A stretch of DNA of 64,000 bases from positions 17,598 to 81,597 of the forward strand of contig WHTW01000012.1 in NCBI GenBank assembly GCA_009377525.1, read 5' to 3'. Source of the DNA: Rhodospirillales bacterium. GTDB lineage: Bacteria > Pseudomonadota > Alphaproteobacteria > Reyranellales > Reyranellaceae. Position numbers and translations under genes: made by a program. How positions within the stretch are numbered: position 1 is the first letter of the stretch; each line of letters begins with the position of its first letter. Below, in pieces: positions 33,286-42,716 of the stretch. The notes beneath the pieces are model-generated. The model made no database searches and was not told the DNA's origin. It saw nothing but the letters and a program-made list of their open reading frames with translations.

Positions 33286-34053
33286 CTATGAGGCCAACCC
33301 GATACGGCTGCGGAAGGCGTCGTCTCGCATCGAGGCATCCTGGCCGATCAGCTCGTCGCTCGCCTTGGTGCAGAGATGGACCAGGCCGCGCGCCGCGTGC
33401 TCGACAGGCGAGAGGTTGGCGCGCGGGATCTGGCTGATCATGTTCATGCCCGAGGCGCGGATCTTGACCTGCATCTCGGTGTCGATGGTGCCCGGCGAGA
33501 AGCCGAAAACGCGGATGCCCTTGCCTTTGGTCTCGAGCTCGATCGCCCGGGTCAGCATGGCAAGCCCGGCCTTGCTCGAGCAGTAGGCGCCCCATCCTTC
33601 CAGCGGCCGGTAGGCCGCACCCGACGAGACGTTGACGATCGTGCCGCCGCCCTTGGCCAGCATGTCCGGCAGCACCGCGCGCACGACATTGTAGGCGCCT
33701 ATGAGGTTGATGGTGATGTTGTTGGCCCAGGCCTTGGGATCGGAGGTCGCAATCTCGGAAATGGGCTCGATCACGCCGGCGTTGTTGATCAGGATATCGA
33801 GCCCGCCCAGCCGCGCCTTGGTCGCGGCGACGACCTTCTCGACGGCGGCGTAGTCCGACACGTCGCATGCAATGGCTTCGGCGCGGCCGCCCTTGGCCGC
33901 GATGTCGCGCGCCACGTCCGCGACCAGCGCGCCATCGCGCGCCACCAGCATCACCGCTGCACCGGCTTCGCCAAGCGCCCGCGCCGCACCTTCGCCCAGG
34001 CCGCGGCTGGCGCCCGTGACGAGCGCGACCTTCCCCTTCAATTCACTGGACAC
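33286..34053 (-). CDS. Short-chain dehydrogenase/reductase (SDR)
   Basis: Protein of 255 residues with the classical SDR motifs TGASRGLGEG (residues 13-22), NNAG after the fourth strand, the serine in VNVSSG and the YCSSK catalytic pair. It is a probable NAD(P)H-dependent ketone/alcohol oxidoreductase. I choose a GTG start at 34053 because GGAGG lies just upstream and the fold begins there; the longer frame from 34161 adds residues without family likeness. It is divergent from the TPR gene at 34118. Confidence 0.9.
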   Translation of the reverse strand: MSSELKGKVALVTGASRGLGEGAARALGEAGAAVMLVARDGALVADVARDIAAKGGRAEAIACDVSDYAAVEKVVAATKARLGGLDILINNAGVIEPISEIATSDPKAWANNITINLIGAYNVVRAVLPDMLAKGGGTIVNVSSGAAYRPLEGWGAYCSSKAGLAMLTRAIELETKGKGIRVFGFSPGTIDTEMQVKIRASGMNMISQIPRANLSPVEHAARGLVHLCTKASDELIGQDASMRDDAFRSRIGLAS

Positions 34054-34117
34054 GAGACCTCCTGCCCCAAGAAGATCAGAGCAATAACATCGACATTCAG
34101 TCAGGGGAAACGGCGTT

Positions 34118-35413
34118 ATGCTTCTCGATCGATACGGGCTCCCGCTCAGCACCTCGTCCACTGTGGCACGCGACGCCTATGTCGTCGGCGTCGACTGCGT
34201 GCTGTCGGCCGCGCATGGCGACCAGGCACATCTTGGGCACGCGGTCGAGGCCGACCCTGATTTCGCCCTGGCCCACGCCGCTCTCGCCCGTGCCCGCTTT
34301 CTGATGGCCGACGTCGCCGGCGCCCGGCAGTCGGCGGCGCGCGCCCGCGAGCTCGCACCGAACGTGATACCGCGCGAGCAAAGACACGTCGACGCGCTCT
34401 GTCTTGCGATCGAGGGCAAGCCGGTCGAGGCGCTGGCCGCCACGCGCGCCCATCTCGCCCAGCATCCGCGCGACGCCATGGTCGCCGCCCCTGCCACCGG
34501 CGTGTTCGGCCTCATCGGCTTCAGCGGCCGCCAGGGCCGCGAGCCCGAGCAGGTCGAGTTCCTCGAAGCGCTGAAGCCCCATCTCGCCGACGACTGGTGG
34601 TTCCAGGGCGTCTACGCCTTCGCGCTGGAGGAGCATGGCCGGCTCGACGAGGCGCTCGAGCTGATCGAGCGCAGCATGGCCACGAACCCCAAGAACGCCC
34701 ACGGCGCCCACATCAAGGTGCATGTCCTGTACGAGCAGGGCGAGGATCGCGCGGCCCTCGACTATCTCGATGCCTGGCTGCCGACCTATCCGCGCGAAGG
34801 GCTGATGCACTGCCACATCTCCTGGCACGTTGCGCTGTTCGCCCTGATGCTGGGCGACGTCGAGCGCGCCTGGCAGGTCTACCAGGCGCAGGTCCATCCC
34901 GGCGGCGCCTGGGGCCCGGCGCTGAACGTCGCCACCGACGCAGCCGCCTTCCTGTGGCGCGCCGAGCTGGCCGGTTACGGCCGCAAGCCGTCGCTGTGGA
35001 ACGAAGTCCACGCCTACGGGCAGAAATCCTTTCCCAAGCCCGGCATCGCCTTCGTCGACGTGCATCGCGCGCTCGCCTCCGTCGCCGCCGGCGATCGCGA
35101 CGGCATCGCGAGCTACGTGGCCGAGCTCGAGCAGCGCGCCGCGTCGGGCCGCTCGCCCGCTGGCGATGTGGTGCCGCGGCTGGCCAACGGCCTTGCCGCC
35201 TACAGCGATGGCGACTGGGCGAAGGCCATCGCCGTTCTTGAGCCGGCGCTGGCCGAGACCGTGCGCATCGGCGGCAGCCGCGCACAACGCGACCTGATCG
35301 AGAACACCTTGCTCGCGGCCTATCTCAAGGCCGGCCGCGACGCCGACGCCCGCCGACTGCTCGAGGCGCACACCGACCGGCGGCCTTCGGTGCCGGTGGC
35401 GGGACTCGTCTAG
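34118..35413 (+). CDS. TPR-repeat protein related to the TTC38 family
   Basis: Protein of 431 residues with several helical TPR units (for example AVEADPDFALAHAALARARF, YAFALEEHGRLDEALELIER, LAAYSDGDWAKAIAVLEPAL) and the opening DRYGLPLSTSSTVARDAY that I recognise from the TTC38-like family found in bacteria and animals. No signal peptide or membrane segment is seen. The family has no established biochemical role; TPR arrays usually hold protein partners. CAGGGGAAA precedes the ATG. Confidence 0.75.
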   Translation: MLLDRYGLPLSTSSTVARDAYVVGVDCVLSAAHGDQAHLGHAVEADPDFALAHAALARARFLMADVAGARQSAARARELAPNVIPREQRHVDALCLAIEGKPVEALAATRAHLAQHPRDAMVAAPATGVFGLIGFSGRQGREPEQVEFLEALKPHLADDWWFQGVYAFALEEHGRLDEALELIERSMATNPKNAHGAHIKVHVLYEQGEDRAALDYLDAWLPTYPREGLMHCHISWHVALFALMLGDVERAWQVYQAQVHPGGAWGPALNVATDAAAFLWRAELAGYGRKPSLWNEVHAYGQKSFPKPGIAFVDVHRALASVAAGDRDGIASYVAELEQRAASGRSPAGDVVPRLANGLAAYSDGDWAKAIAVLEPALAETVRIGGSRAQRDLIENTLLAAYLKAGRDADARRLLEAHTDRRPSVPVAGLV

Positions 35414-35469
35414 CGAAGTGGGCGAAGGTGATCCGGGCTGCCGATATCAGGGCCGGGATGACACCTGAC

Positions 35470-35751
35470 TTATGCGTGCTCGGTCGTCGGATCGATCATC
35501 TTGCGGACCTCGGTGATCTTGGTCGCCGGGAAGCCGCTCTGCTTGGCGTGCTCCCTGATGATCTCCTCGTCCTTCGCAAGGTAGACGCAGAAGGTCTTGT
35601 CGGCCGCGACGAAACTCTCGACCCACTGGATGTCCGGGCCGAGCTGGCGCAGGACGCCGTTGGATTGCGCGGCCGCGCCGCGGAGCTGCTCGCGCTCCAG
35701 ACTGCCGACTGCGGGGATGTCACGCTCGATGATGAACTTGCGCAGCGCCAT
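35470..35751 (-). CDS. DUF4242-type small protein
   Basis: Protein of 93 residues with the DUF4242 ferredoxin-like pattern: KFIIERDIPAVGSLEREQL, then GVLRQLGPDIQWVESFVAADKTFCVYLA, then EEIIREHAKQSGFPATKITEVR. Relatives include a nickel-binding protein from Streptomyces, but most are uncharacterised. I start at the ATG of 35751, preceded by GGAGG, and not at the longer frame. It follows the carboxylesterase gene on the same strand with 25 bp between them, so both probably share a transcript. Confidence 0.8.
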   Translation of the reverse strand: MALRKFIIERDIPAVGSLEREQLRGAAAQSNGVLRQLGPDIQWVESFVAADKTFCVYLAKDEEIIREHAKQSGFPATKITEVRKMIDPTTEHA

Positions 35752-35776
35752 ATCGACCTCCGTCAGGTCCACGGTG

Positions 35777-37366
35777 TCAGCCGGTCGCGATCTTACCCCA
35801 GAGCGGCCGCACCTCGCCATCCGGGTCGTCGACGACGTCACAGTCGTCATCGAGAAGCATCGTTGCCCTCCGCGCGGCTGCATAGGCCGGCCACGTCGGG
35901 ATCGCCTCGTTGGCGGGGTCGCCGTTGCGCGCGAATGTGGCCCACGTTCGTGATACGCGGTCGGCCAGCGCCTGGGCCTGCGGCTTGTGGTGTGCCTCGC
36001 CGATCACGCCCAGCGTATCGAACACGAACGGCACCTCGACGGAGTGAGATGCCTTGAGTCGTCCGCCGAAGGCCGGCGTCTCCCAATCGAAACTGTACTT
36101 CCAGACCGGCGCCCTGCCCCGTGCCGCCTTGCGTTCCGCCAGCAGCACCGAACGCACGGCGAAGTTCGAGGCCGTGAGAGCCGTGATCAGCCGGTCGGCC
36201 GGACTCGCGGCCGGATCGCGCTGCTTGTAGTAGGCCAGCAGGCTGTCGGCCGCATCGCGGGCCACGGCGGCGACACGTCTGCGCAACTCGTCCTCGCTGA
36301 TCGTGCGGTTCCATACTGCGTCATCGGGCGCCAGGAAGATCGCGGACTCGTCCTTGGTGTCACCGATCATCAGCGGCACATCATCCGACACTGCGGGCGC
36401 CGCGGGATCGAAGGGCTGGTTGGGCAGCAGGTTGCCGTCGATCACCGGCCCGAAATTGTAGCGGTCGAGCAACGGTTGGTGCGGACGCGGCAGCGTCGCC
36501 TGTGCCGGCGCCACCGCCTCCTGCAGGCGCTCGAGCGGCAACGCCTGCAGCGCCTCGAGCTGATCGCGGCGCAGACCGAGATGCTTCAGCACGGCATCGG
36601 CCAGCCGCGTCGTACGGTCGCGCTCGGCAAAGCGCACGCTGGCGCCGCTCTGGATGATCGCCTTGTGGAACAGACCTTTGGCGCGCGGCATGGCCATCAG
36701 CGCGCTCACCTTCCCGCCGCCGCCGGACTGGCCGAAGATCGTGACGTTGCCCGGATCGCCGCCGAAGCGCCCGGCGTGCTGGCGCACCCATTCCAGCGCG
36801 GCGACCAGGTCGAGAACGCCGGCATTGCCGGATTGCGCAAAGCGCTCGCCACCGATCTGCGACAGGTCGAGATGACCGAAGACGTTGAGGCGGTGGTTGA
36901 CGGCCACGACGACGACGTCGTTGCGCCGCGCGAGGCGGCTGCCGTCGTGGCGCGGCGAGTTGGCGGAGCCCCAGGAGAAGGCGCCGCCATGCAGCCAGAC
37001 CATCACCGGCCGCTTGGCGTTGTCGAGGCCGGGCGTCCAGACATGCAGCGTCAGGCAGTCTTCCCCGACCGTCACGGTGTCGACGGGGCCCCAGACCGTC
37101 GCCAGTTCCGGGCGCTGCGGCGGAGCCGCGGCCTGCGGCGAGCGGCCGGCGTAGGCGGTCGCTTCGCGCACCCCGGCCCACGGCTCGGGCTTGCGCGGCG
37201 GCATGAAGCGGTTGGCGCCGGCCGTCGAAGCACCGTAGGGGATGCCCTTGAAGACGTGCACGCCGTCCGACGTGATGCCTTTGACGCGACCGGAGGCAGT
37301 GTCGACGACGGGCGAATCGGTGCTGTGAGCGGCGCGTTGTGTCAGGGCGTCGACATCACCAGCCAT
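35777..37366 (-). CDS. Type-B carboxylesterase
   Basis: Protein of 529 residues with the type-B carboxylesterase signatures: GIPYGASTAGANRF, EDCLTLHVW, the oxyanion loop WLHGGAFSWGS, the nucleophile serine in TIFGQSGGGGK, an acidic residue in DTKDESAIFL and the histidine in LKASHSVEVPFVFD. It hydrolyses carboxylic esters. No export signal is visible. The ATG at 37366 follows GGGAGAA. The open frame extends far upstream antisense to nothing and in another frame of the BNR gene, so the start had to be chosen by homology. Confidence 0.9.
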   Translation of the reverse strand: MAGDVDALTQRAAHSTDSPVVDTASGRVKGITSDGVHVFKGIPYGASTAGANRFMPPRKPEPWAGVREATAYAGRSPQAAAPPQRPELATVWGPVDTVTVGEDCLTLHVWTPGLDNAKRPVMVWLHGGAFSWGSANSPRHDGSRLARRNDVVVVAVNHRLNVFGHLDLSQIGGERFAQSGNAGVLDLVAALEWVRQHAGRFGGDPGNVTIFGQSGGGGKVSALMAMPRAKGLFHKAIIQSGASVRFAERDRTTRLADAVLKHLGLRRDQLEALQALPLERLQEAVAPAQATLPRPHQPLLDRYNFGPVIDGNLLPNQPFDPAAPAVSDDVPLMIGDTKDESAIFLAPDDAVWNRTISEDELRRRVAAVARDAADSLLAYYKQRDPAASPADRLITALTASNFAVRSVLLAERKAARGRAPVWKYSFDWETPAFGGRLKASHSVEVPFVFDTLGVIGEAHHKPQAQALADRVSRTWATFARNGDPANEAIPTWPAYAAARRATMLLDDDCDVVDDPDGEVRPLWGKIATG

Positions 37367-37440
37367 GGCGCGTTCTCCCGTTCTGTGGGACGGAGCCTGC
37401 GCGCGACAGAGAACGGCGTCAACGCCGGGAGACGTCATAC

Positions 37441-37508
37441 TCTTCCGGACCGCGCGCGTCCCGCGCGCCTCATGATCATGAGCGCGCGGGACGCGCGCGG
37501 TCCGGAAA
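37441..37508. repeat. Composite palindrome, single unit (GCGCG word)
   Basis: Perfect TCTTCCGGACCGC...GCGGTCCGGAAAA frame with arms GCGCGCGTCCCGCGCGC and mirror around CTCATGATCATGAG. It sits between two leftward genes, 10 bp after the end of the large BNR-repeat gene. Confidence 0.9.
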
Positions 37509-37518
37509 AGGCATGACG

Positions 37519-40500
37519 CTACTTCGCCGTCACGTGCTTCACCTTGGCCTTGGCGAGTGCCGCGTTGAGCTGGGCGATGTCGGCCTTCACCAGCGCCTCG
37601 AACTTCGCGACCTCGCTGTCGACCTTGGCCATGACCTCGCGCGACACCTCCCTCGTTTGCGTGGTCGGCAGCCGGTCGGCGGTGGTCGCCATGGCGACCA
37701 TGTCGATCAGCGTGTCGTTGAGGCCCGCCGGGTTGCGCAGCACGTCGCGCACCGACTTGCGATGCGGGTCGACCATCACGCCCTCGATGGCCGAGAGCTT
37801 GCGGACGATCGCCGCGGCGCGGTTCTTGAGCGCGCGCTCGCCCTTGCCGAGATGGCCGGTCGCCTCCTCGAGCTGGCGCTTCATCTTGCGCAGGCGATTG
37901 ACCGCCTGCTTCAGCTTGGACACCGACGCGATCAGGTCCTTGTGCAAGGCGAACTGCGCGGCGTACTCGGCTGCCGTGGTGGACAGCCGCGGGTCCTTGA
38001 CCACAGTGAATTTGGCCGAATGACTCTTGCTGTTGCCCTCCTCGCCCACGGTCAGCTCCACGCCGTAGGTGCCGGGTACCACCGTCGGTCCAGGCGGATT
38101 TTCGGGATCGGGCGCCAATGGCTTGGGCCGCGGCGGTGCCAGGCCATAGTCGAGCCTGATCGGCCCGGGATACTTCATGTCCCAGACGAAGCGGTTGAGC
38201 CCAGGCTTGGCATCCGGTCGCCGCGCCGGCGACAGCGACGTGTCGCTGCTCGTGCAGTCGACGATCTTGCGCCCGCTCGCATCGCGGAAGGTGAGCGTTA
38301 CCGGTCCGGTATCCTTTTCCGACAGCCAGTAGTAGACGATGGCGCCGTTGGGCGGGTTCTCGCCGACGTCGAGATGCTCGCGATAGCGTGTGCCGTCGGC
38401 CCGCTCGACCATCACCGTGCTGCCGTCGATGCCGAAGGCGGGACCGTAGGCGACGCCGGTGCGCACGTTGGCGCCGGCACTCCAATGCAGCTTGGTGCGG
38501 ATCGCCGTTCGTGGCGCGAACAAGCGCGTGCCGTTGCGGCCGTCCGCGAGGCCGCGCAGCGCCGTCACGTCGTCGAGGATCCAGAACGAGCGTCCGTGCG
38601 TCGCCGCCACCAGATCGCTGTCCTTGAGCTTCATGTCGTAGACCGGCACGTTGGGCAGGCTGCCCATGCGCGTCCAAGTCGCCCCGTCGTCGAGGCTGAA
38701 GTGGATGCCGGTCTCGGTGCCGACATAGAGCAGGCCCTTGGCGACGGGATCGGCGCGCACGACGCGGCTGATCTCGTCCTTCGGCAGGTTGCCGTTGATC
38801 GATTTCCAGCTCCGTCCGCCGTCGGTGCTCTTGAACAGGTGCGGCCGGTAGTCGGCAAGCTTGTAGCGCGTCGCCGCCACATAGATCGTGTCGGCATCGT
38901 GCGCCGAGACTTCCACGCAGCCGACATAGGCGAGCTCGGGCAGGCCCTTCGGCGTGACGTCCTTCCAGCTCTTGCCGCCGTCGCGCGTGACGTGGACCAG
39001 GCCGTCGTCGGTCGAGGCCCAGATCTCGTCGCGGCGATGCGGCGATTCGACGACGCAGGCGCAGGTCGCATGGACCTCTGCGCCGGCGCTTTCGCGGGTG
39101 ATCGGTCCGCCCGACGCGCCTTGCCGCTTGCGGTCGTTCAGGCTGAGGTCGGGCGAGATGCGCTCCCAGCTCATGCCCTCGTCGCGCGTGCGGAACACGC
39201 AGTTGCCGCCGGCGTAGAGCGTGCCGGCGTCGTGCGGCGAGAACACGATGGGAAAGGTCCAGGCAAAGCGGTACTTCAGGTCCTCGGGTGCGATGCCCGT
39301 CGACTCTTCCGGCCAGACATTGACGAGCTGGATCTGGCGCGTGCGGTGATCGTAGCGCTGCAGCGCGCCGGCGCCGCCCGGGCTCGAGCCGATGGCGCCG
39401 ACATAGACAATATTGTGGTCGCGCGGATCGACGGCGATGAAGCCCGATTCGCCAGTGCCGGGATAGGAGCAGTCGGCCAGCGTGATGACGCCCCACTCCG
39501 ATGCACTGGGCACCGAGATCGAGGTGTTGTCCTGCTGCGTGCCGTAGATGCGGTAGGGATACTGGTTGTCAACGTCGATGCGGTAGAACTGCGCGGTCTT
39601 CTGGTTGTAGATCGTCGACCAGGTGGCGCCGCCGTTGAACGAGATATTGGCGCCGCCGTCGTTGCCCTCGATCATCCGCGTCGGATCCTTGGGATCAATC
39701 CAGAGGTCATGGTTGTCGCCATGCCGCGTCGTGACCTCGCTGAAGGTCGTGCCGCCGTCGGTCGACTTCCACATCTGCAGGTTGGTGACGTAGACCGTGT
39801 CGCCATGGCCCGGATCGGCGAAAACGTGGGTGTAGTACCAGGGCCGATGCATCAGGTCGCGGGTGGGCGACACCATGGTCCAGCGCATGCCGAAGTCATC
39901 GGAGCGGTACAGGCCGGTCTTGTCGCCTTCAGCCTCGACCAGCGCCCAGACGCGGCCCGAACGCGCGGGTGAGATCGAGACGCCGATCTTGCCCAGCATG
40001 CCCGTGGGCAGGCCGGGCTTGGTCGAGATCTCCTCCCAGGTGTCGCCGCCGTCGGTGCTGCGGAACAGGCCGCTGCCCGGACCGCCGCTGGAAACGTTCC
40101 AGAAGTTGCGCCGCGCCTCCCAGATCGAGGCGAACAGCAGGCGCGGGTTGTTGGGATCCATGGTGAGGTCGATCGCGCCCGCGACGTCGTTGCGATGCAG
40201 GATCCTCTCCCAGCTCGCGCCGCCATCCTTGGAGCGGTAGACGCCGCGCTCGGTGTTGGGCCCGAAGATGTCGCCCAGCACGGCGGCATAGACGAGATCG
40301 GGATTCTGCGGATGGATGCAAAGGCGGCCGACGAACTTGCTGTTCCTCAGGCCGACATGCTTCCAGCTGCGGCCGGCATCGGTCGACTTGTAGATGCCGT
40401 CGCCGTAGGAGACGTCGAGGCGGATCGCGGTCTCGCCGGTGCCAGCGTAGATGACGTTGCGATCGGAGGGTGCCACGGCAATGGAGCCGACGGCCGAGGT

Positions 40501-40710
40501 GCCCATGAAGCCGTCCGAGACGCAACGCCAGAACACGCCGCCATCCTCGGTCTTCCAGACGCCGCCGGCGCAGGCGCCGAAATAGAAGACCATCTTGTTG
40601 ACGGGATCGCCTGAGACGGCGACGACGCGACCGCCACGCGAGGGACCAATGCAGCGCCACTTGAGCGCGTCGAAACCCGGCGACGCGGGCAAGCTCGTTT
40701 TCGGAGGCAT
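37519..40710 (-). CDS. Large BNR/VPS10-type beta-propeller protein (glycosyl-hydrolase/sortilin-like)
   Basis: Protein of 1063 residues. The first 750 residues hold two large propellers made of sortilin/BNR blades with repeated Asp-box motifs (SxDxGxTW: STDAGRSWKHV, SKDGGASWERI, STDGGDTWEEI, TRDGGKSWKDV and SLDDGATWTRM). The last 300 residues contain a beta-sandwich segment (FVWDMKYPGPIRLDYG) and coiled helices rich in Ala/Lys ending VKHVTAK. Such proteins are usually exported, yet no signal peptide is seen from either the ATG at 40710 or the GTG at 40746. Substrate unknown. It precedes the carboxylesterase on the same strand. Confidence 0.82.
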   Translation of the reverse strand: MPPKTSLPASPGFDALKWRCIGPSRGGRVVAVSGDPVNKMVFYFGACAGGVWKTEDGGVFWRCVSDGFMGTSAVGSIAVAPSDRNVIYAGTGETAIRLDVSYGDGIYKSTDAGRSWKHVGLRNSKFVGRLCIHPQNPDLVYAAVLGDIFGPNTERGVYRSKDGGASWERILHRNDVAGAIDLTMDPNNPRLLFASIWEARRNFWNVSSGGPGSGLFRSTDGGDTWEEISTKPGLPTGMLGKIGVSISPARSGRVWALVEAEGDKTGLYRSDDFGMRWTMVSPTRDLMHRPWYYTHVFADPGHGDTVYVTNLQMWKSTDGGTTFSEVTTRHGDNHDLWIDPKDPTRMIEGNDGGANISFNGGATWSTIYNQKTAQFYRIDVDNQYPYRIYGTQQDNTSISVPSASEWGVITLADCSYPGTGESGFIAVDPRDHNIVYVGAIGSSPGGAGALQRYDHRTRQIQLVNVWPEESTGIAPEDLKYRFAWTFPIVFSPHDAGTLYAGGNCVFRTRDEGMSWERISPDLSLNDRKRQGASGGPITRESAGAEVHATCACVVESPHRRDEIWASTDDGLVHVTRDGGKSWKDVTPKGLPELAYVGCVEVSAHDADTIYVAATRYKLADYRPHLFKSTDGGRSWKSINGNLPKDEISRVVRADPVAKGLLYVGTETGIHFSLDDGATWTRMGSLPNVPVYDMKLKDSDLVAATHGRSFWILDDVTALRGLADGRNGTRLFAPRTAIRTKLHWSAGANVRTGVAYGPAFGIDGSTVMVERADGTRYREHLDVGENPPNGAIVYYWLSEKDTGPVTLTFRDASGRKIVDCTSSDTSLSPARRPDAKPGLNRFVWDMKYPGPIRLDYGLAPPRPKPLAPDPENPPGPTVVPGTYGVELTVGEEGNSKSHSAKFTVVKDPRLSTTAAEYAAQFALHKDLIASVSKLKQAVNRLRKMKRQLEEATGHLGKGERALKNRAAAIVRKLSAIEGVMVDPHRKSVRDVLRNPAGLNDTLIDMVAMATTADRLPTTQTREVSREVMAKVDSEVAKFEALVKADIAQLNAALAKAKVKHVTAK

Positions 40711-40822
40711 GTGTGAGGGGGCCGATCTCTTCAGGTGAAGTCGCACCTACGGTAGGGCAGATACGAGGAAGGATGCAACCGGCTTTGCCACCTGGCCGTC
40801 CCAGGATCGCATGGCCGGCTCG

Positions 40823-40988
40823 TCAAATCATAGCGTCATAGTCCGTGTGCGAGCCGATCCTTCAATTGCAAGGATGGGTGCCGCGGATTGTCCTTCAGCA
40901 AGGCATAGTTCTTATCAGCGAGCGCACGAATGTCTGGTGAAAACTTGGTGTACGCCTGCCAGAACGACGGACTGGCAAAATGCCTCAC
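40823..40988 (-). pseudogene. Broken RelE/ParE-superfamily toxin gene
   Basis: A GTG at 40988 overlaps the antitoxin stop (GTGA) and reads RHFASPSFWQAYTKFSPDI... to NPRHPSLQLK, the first half of a RelE-like toxin, then leaves frame and stops at 40836. The expected last residues, IGSHTDYDAMI and a TGA (40823-40825), are present just after the break in another frame. About 25-30 central codons, which should hold the beta-strands and the Arg of the active site, have been deleted with a frame change. The toxin cannot be functional. Confidence 0.75.
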
Positions 40989-41185
40989 AGTTCCCGAGTT
41001 CGCCCAGCTCGAAAGTCGGCAAATGCTTCTTCGGCGAGCCGATCAAGCTTCCCGGTCTTGGTATCCCGTTCGATCGCCTGATCGAAGTGCGCCGCTTCGA
41101 ACTGCTCGAACCAAGTGCGAAACTTCTTCAGCTGCTCGCGCGGCAAATCGGCGATAGCCTTCTCGACATCTTCGAGCGTCGTCAT
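40985..41185 (-). CDS. Antitoxin of a type II toxin-antitoxin pair
   Basis: Protein of 66 residues: MTTLEDVEKAIADLPREQLK, then FRTWFEQFEAAHFDQAIERD and a C-terminal LAEEAFADFRAGRTREL. This helical pattern (xLPxxxLxxFRxWFxxFxAxxxDxxIxxD, ending AxxFRxGxxxxL) is the usual partner of the small RelE-like toxins that begin RHxxSPxFW. Here it is complete, while the toxin that follows on the same strand is broken, so it survives as an orphan antitoxin. Confidence 0.75.
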   Translation of the reverse strand: MTTLEDVEKAIADLPREQLKKFRTWFEQFEAAHFDQAIERDTKTGKLDRLAEEAFADFRAGRTREL

Positions 41186-41300
41186 GAGGAGAGCTCATCC
41201 GCTGCAATGAGAATCTATATAAAGGCATACCGCCTCAGGAGGAACAGCGTTGGTCCATCGGCCTATTGCAGCGCATTCTGGGCGACCGAGGAGATCAGGG

Positions 41301-42674
41301 ATGACCACCGCCAGCGATACTCTTCCGACCGCAACCCGCGTCTCCGACCCTGGCATGCGCGCGCTCTATCGGTTGGAGAACCGCTGGCAGGCCTGGCTCG
41401 ACGTCGAGGCTGCCCTTGCCCATGCCCAGGCCGAGCTCGGCATCATCCCCGCTGAGGCCGCGACAGCCATTGCTGCGAATGCGAAGCTCGAGCTGATGGA
41501 CCGCAAGCGCATCGATGAAGGCTTCGCCCGCACCGGCCATACGCTGGTGCCGCTGGTCTGGGAGCTCGGTCGCGTCGTCGGCGAGCCGCATGGCGGCTGG
41601 GTGCATTGGGGCGCGACCACGCAGAACATCACGCAGACCGGTGACCTTCTGGTGCTGCGACAGGCGCACGCGATCATCCTGCGCCAGATCGGCGAAATCC
41701 TGGCCGCCATGGCCGATCTCGCCGAACGCACCGCCGACATGCCGATGGCCGGCCGCACGCACGGCCAGCACGCGGTGCCGGCGACCTTCGGTTACAAGGT
41801 CGCGGTATGGATCGACGAGCTGTTGCGCCATGTCGAGCGGCTGCACCAGGCGGCCCCTCGCCTGTTCGTCGCCATGCTGGGCGGCGGCGCCGGCACCTTC
41901 GCTTCGCTCGGCAAACAGGGTCCGCCGGTGCAGGCGGGCATCGGCCGCCAGCTCGGCTTCGGCTCGATGACCGTGCCGTCGCGCGCGCTGGGCGATCACC
42001 TGGCGGAGAACATCTGCATCCTCGGCCTGTTGGCGGCGACCTGCGGCAAGATCGGGCGCGAGGTCTACACCTTGATGAAGACCGAGTTCGGCGAGGTCGA
42101 GGAGGCGGTGCCGCCCGGCACCGTCGGCAGCTCGACCATGCCGCAGAAGCGCAACCCCAAGCTCTGCCAGGACGTCATTGCTGCTGCCGCCGAGGTGCGC
42201 AGCCTCGTGCCGCTGGCGCTCGAAGCCATGACCACCGAGCACGAGGCCGACCGCACCACTAGCCTGATGATGGACAGCGCCGAGGCGCGCGCCTGCACCG
42301 CCACGGGCGACATGCTGGCTCGCCTGGGTGAGATCATGCGCGGCCTCAGCGTCGATCCCAGGCGCATGCGCCAGAACCTCGATCTCGGCGGCGGGCTGAT
42401 CATGGCCGAAGCCGTGATGCTGGACCTCGGCGCCGCGATCGGCCGACAGCATGCGCACGACGTCGTGTATGACGCCGCACAGGCGGCATTCGTCGAAGGC
42501 AAGTCGTTCTCCGACCTGTTGGCGGCCGACAGGCGCCTGACCGAGCACATGGACCGCAAGGCGATCGACAAGCTCCTGGACCCGACGGCCTATACCGGCC
42601 TGTGTGCGGAGATGGCACGCGAAAGCGTCGCCCGCGCGCGCAATGCTGCGGCAGCGCTTGCCGAGGGCTCATAG
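41301..42674 (+). CDS. Fumarase/aspartase-superfamily lyase (adenylosuccinate lyase/CMLE-like)
   Basis: Protein of 457 residues, all-helical, with the superfamily signature GSSTMPQKRNPKLCQD near residue 270-285, the second conserved HWGATTQNITQTGD segment and the RTHGQHAVPATFGYK segment with its His. This combination fits the 3-carboxy-cis,cis-muconate cycloisomerase/adenylosuccinate lyase branch. It performs beta-elimination or the reverse reaction on a succinyl-type substrate. The purine-rich GAGGAGATCAGGG precedes the ATG. It leads a rightward group with the luciferase-like enzyme. Confidence 0.87.
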   Translation: MTTASDTLPTATRVSDPGMRALYRLENRWQAWLDVEAALAHAQAELGIIPAEAATAIAANAKLELMDRKRIDEGFARTGHTLVPLVWELGRVVGEPHGGWVHWGATTQNITQTGDLLVLRQAHAIILRQIGEILAAMADLAERTADMPMAGRTHGQHAVPATFGYKVAVWIDELLRHVERLHQAAPRLFVAMLGGGAGTFASLGKQGPPVQAGIGRQLGFGSMTVPSRALGDHLAENICILGLLAATCGKIGREVYTLMKTEFGEVEEAVPPGTVGSSTMPQKRNPKLCQDVIAAAAEVRSLVPLALEAMTTEHEADRTTSLMMDSAEARACTATGDMLARLGEIMRGLSVDPRRMRQNLDLGGGLIMAEAVMLDLGAAIGRQHAHDVVYDAAQAAFVEGKSFSDLLAADRRLTEHMDRKAIDKLLDPTAYTGLCAEMARESVARARNAAAALAEGS

Positions 42675-42716
42675 TAAGCTGCTGATACCCCGAGTCCCCC
42701 GGCACAGGAGCCATCG

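Noticed and set aside
33244..33868. Extended dienelactone hydrolase frame up to 33868
   Set aside because: The upstream part is the SDR gene read in another frame; a ribosome-binding site and the Tat signal place the start at 33244.
37339..39972. Very long plus-strand open frame antisense to the BNR gene
   Set aside because: High-GC shadow: the translation is rich in Arg, Gly, Ala and Asp with no domain, while the minus strand encodes clear Asp-box blades.
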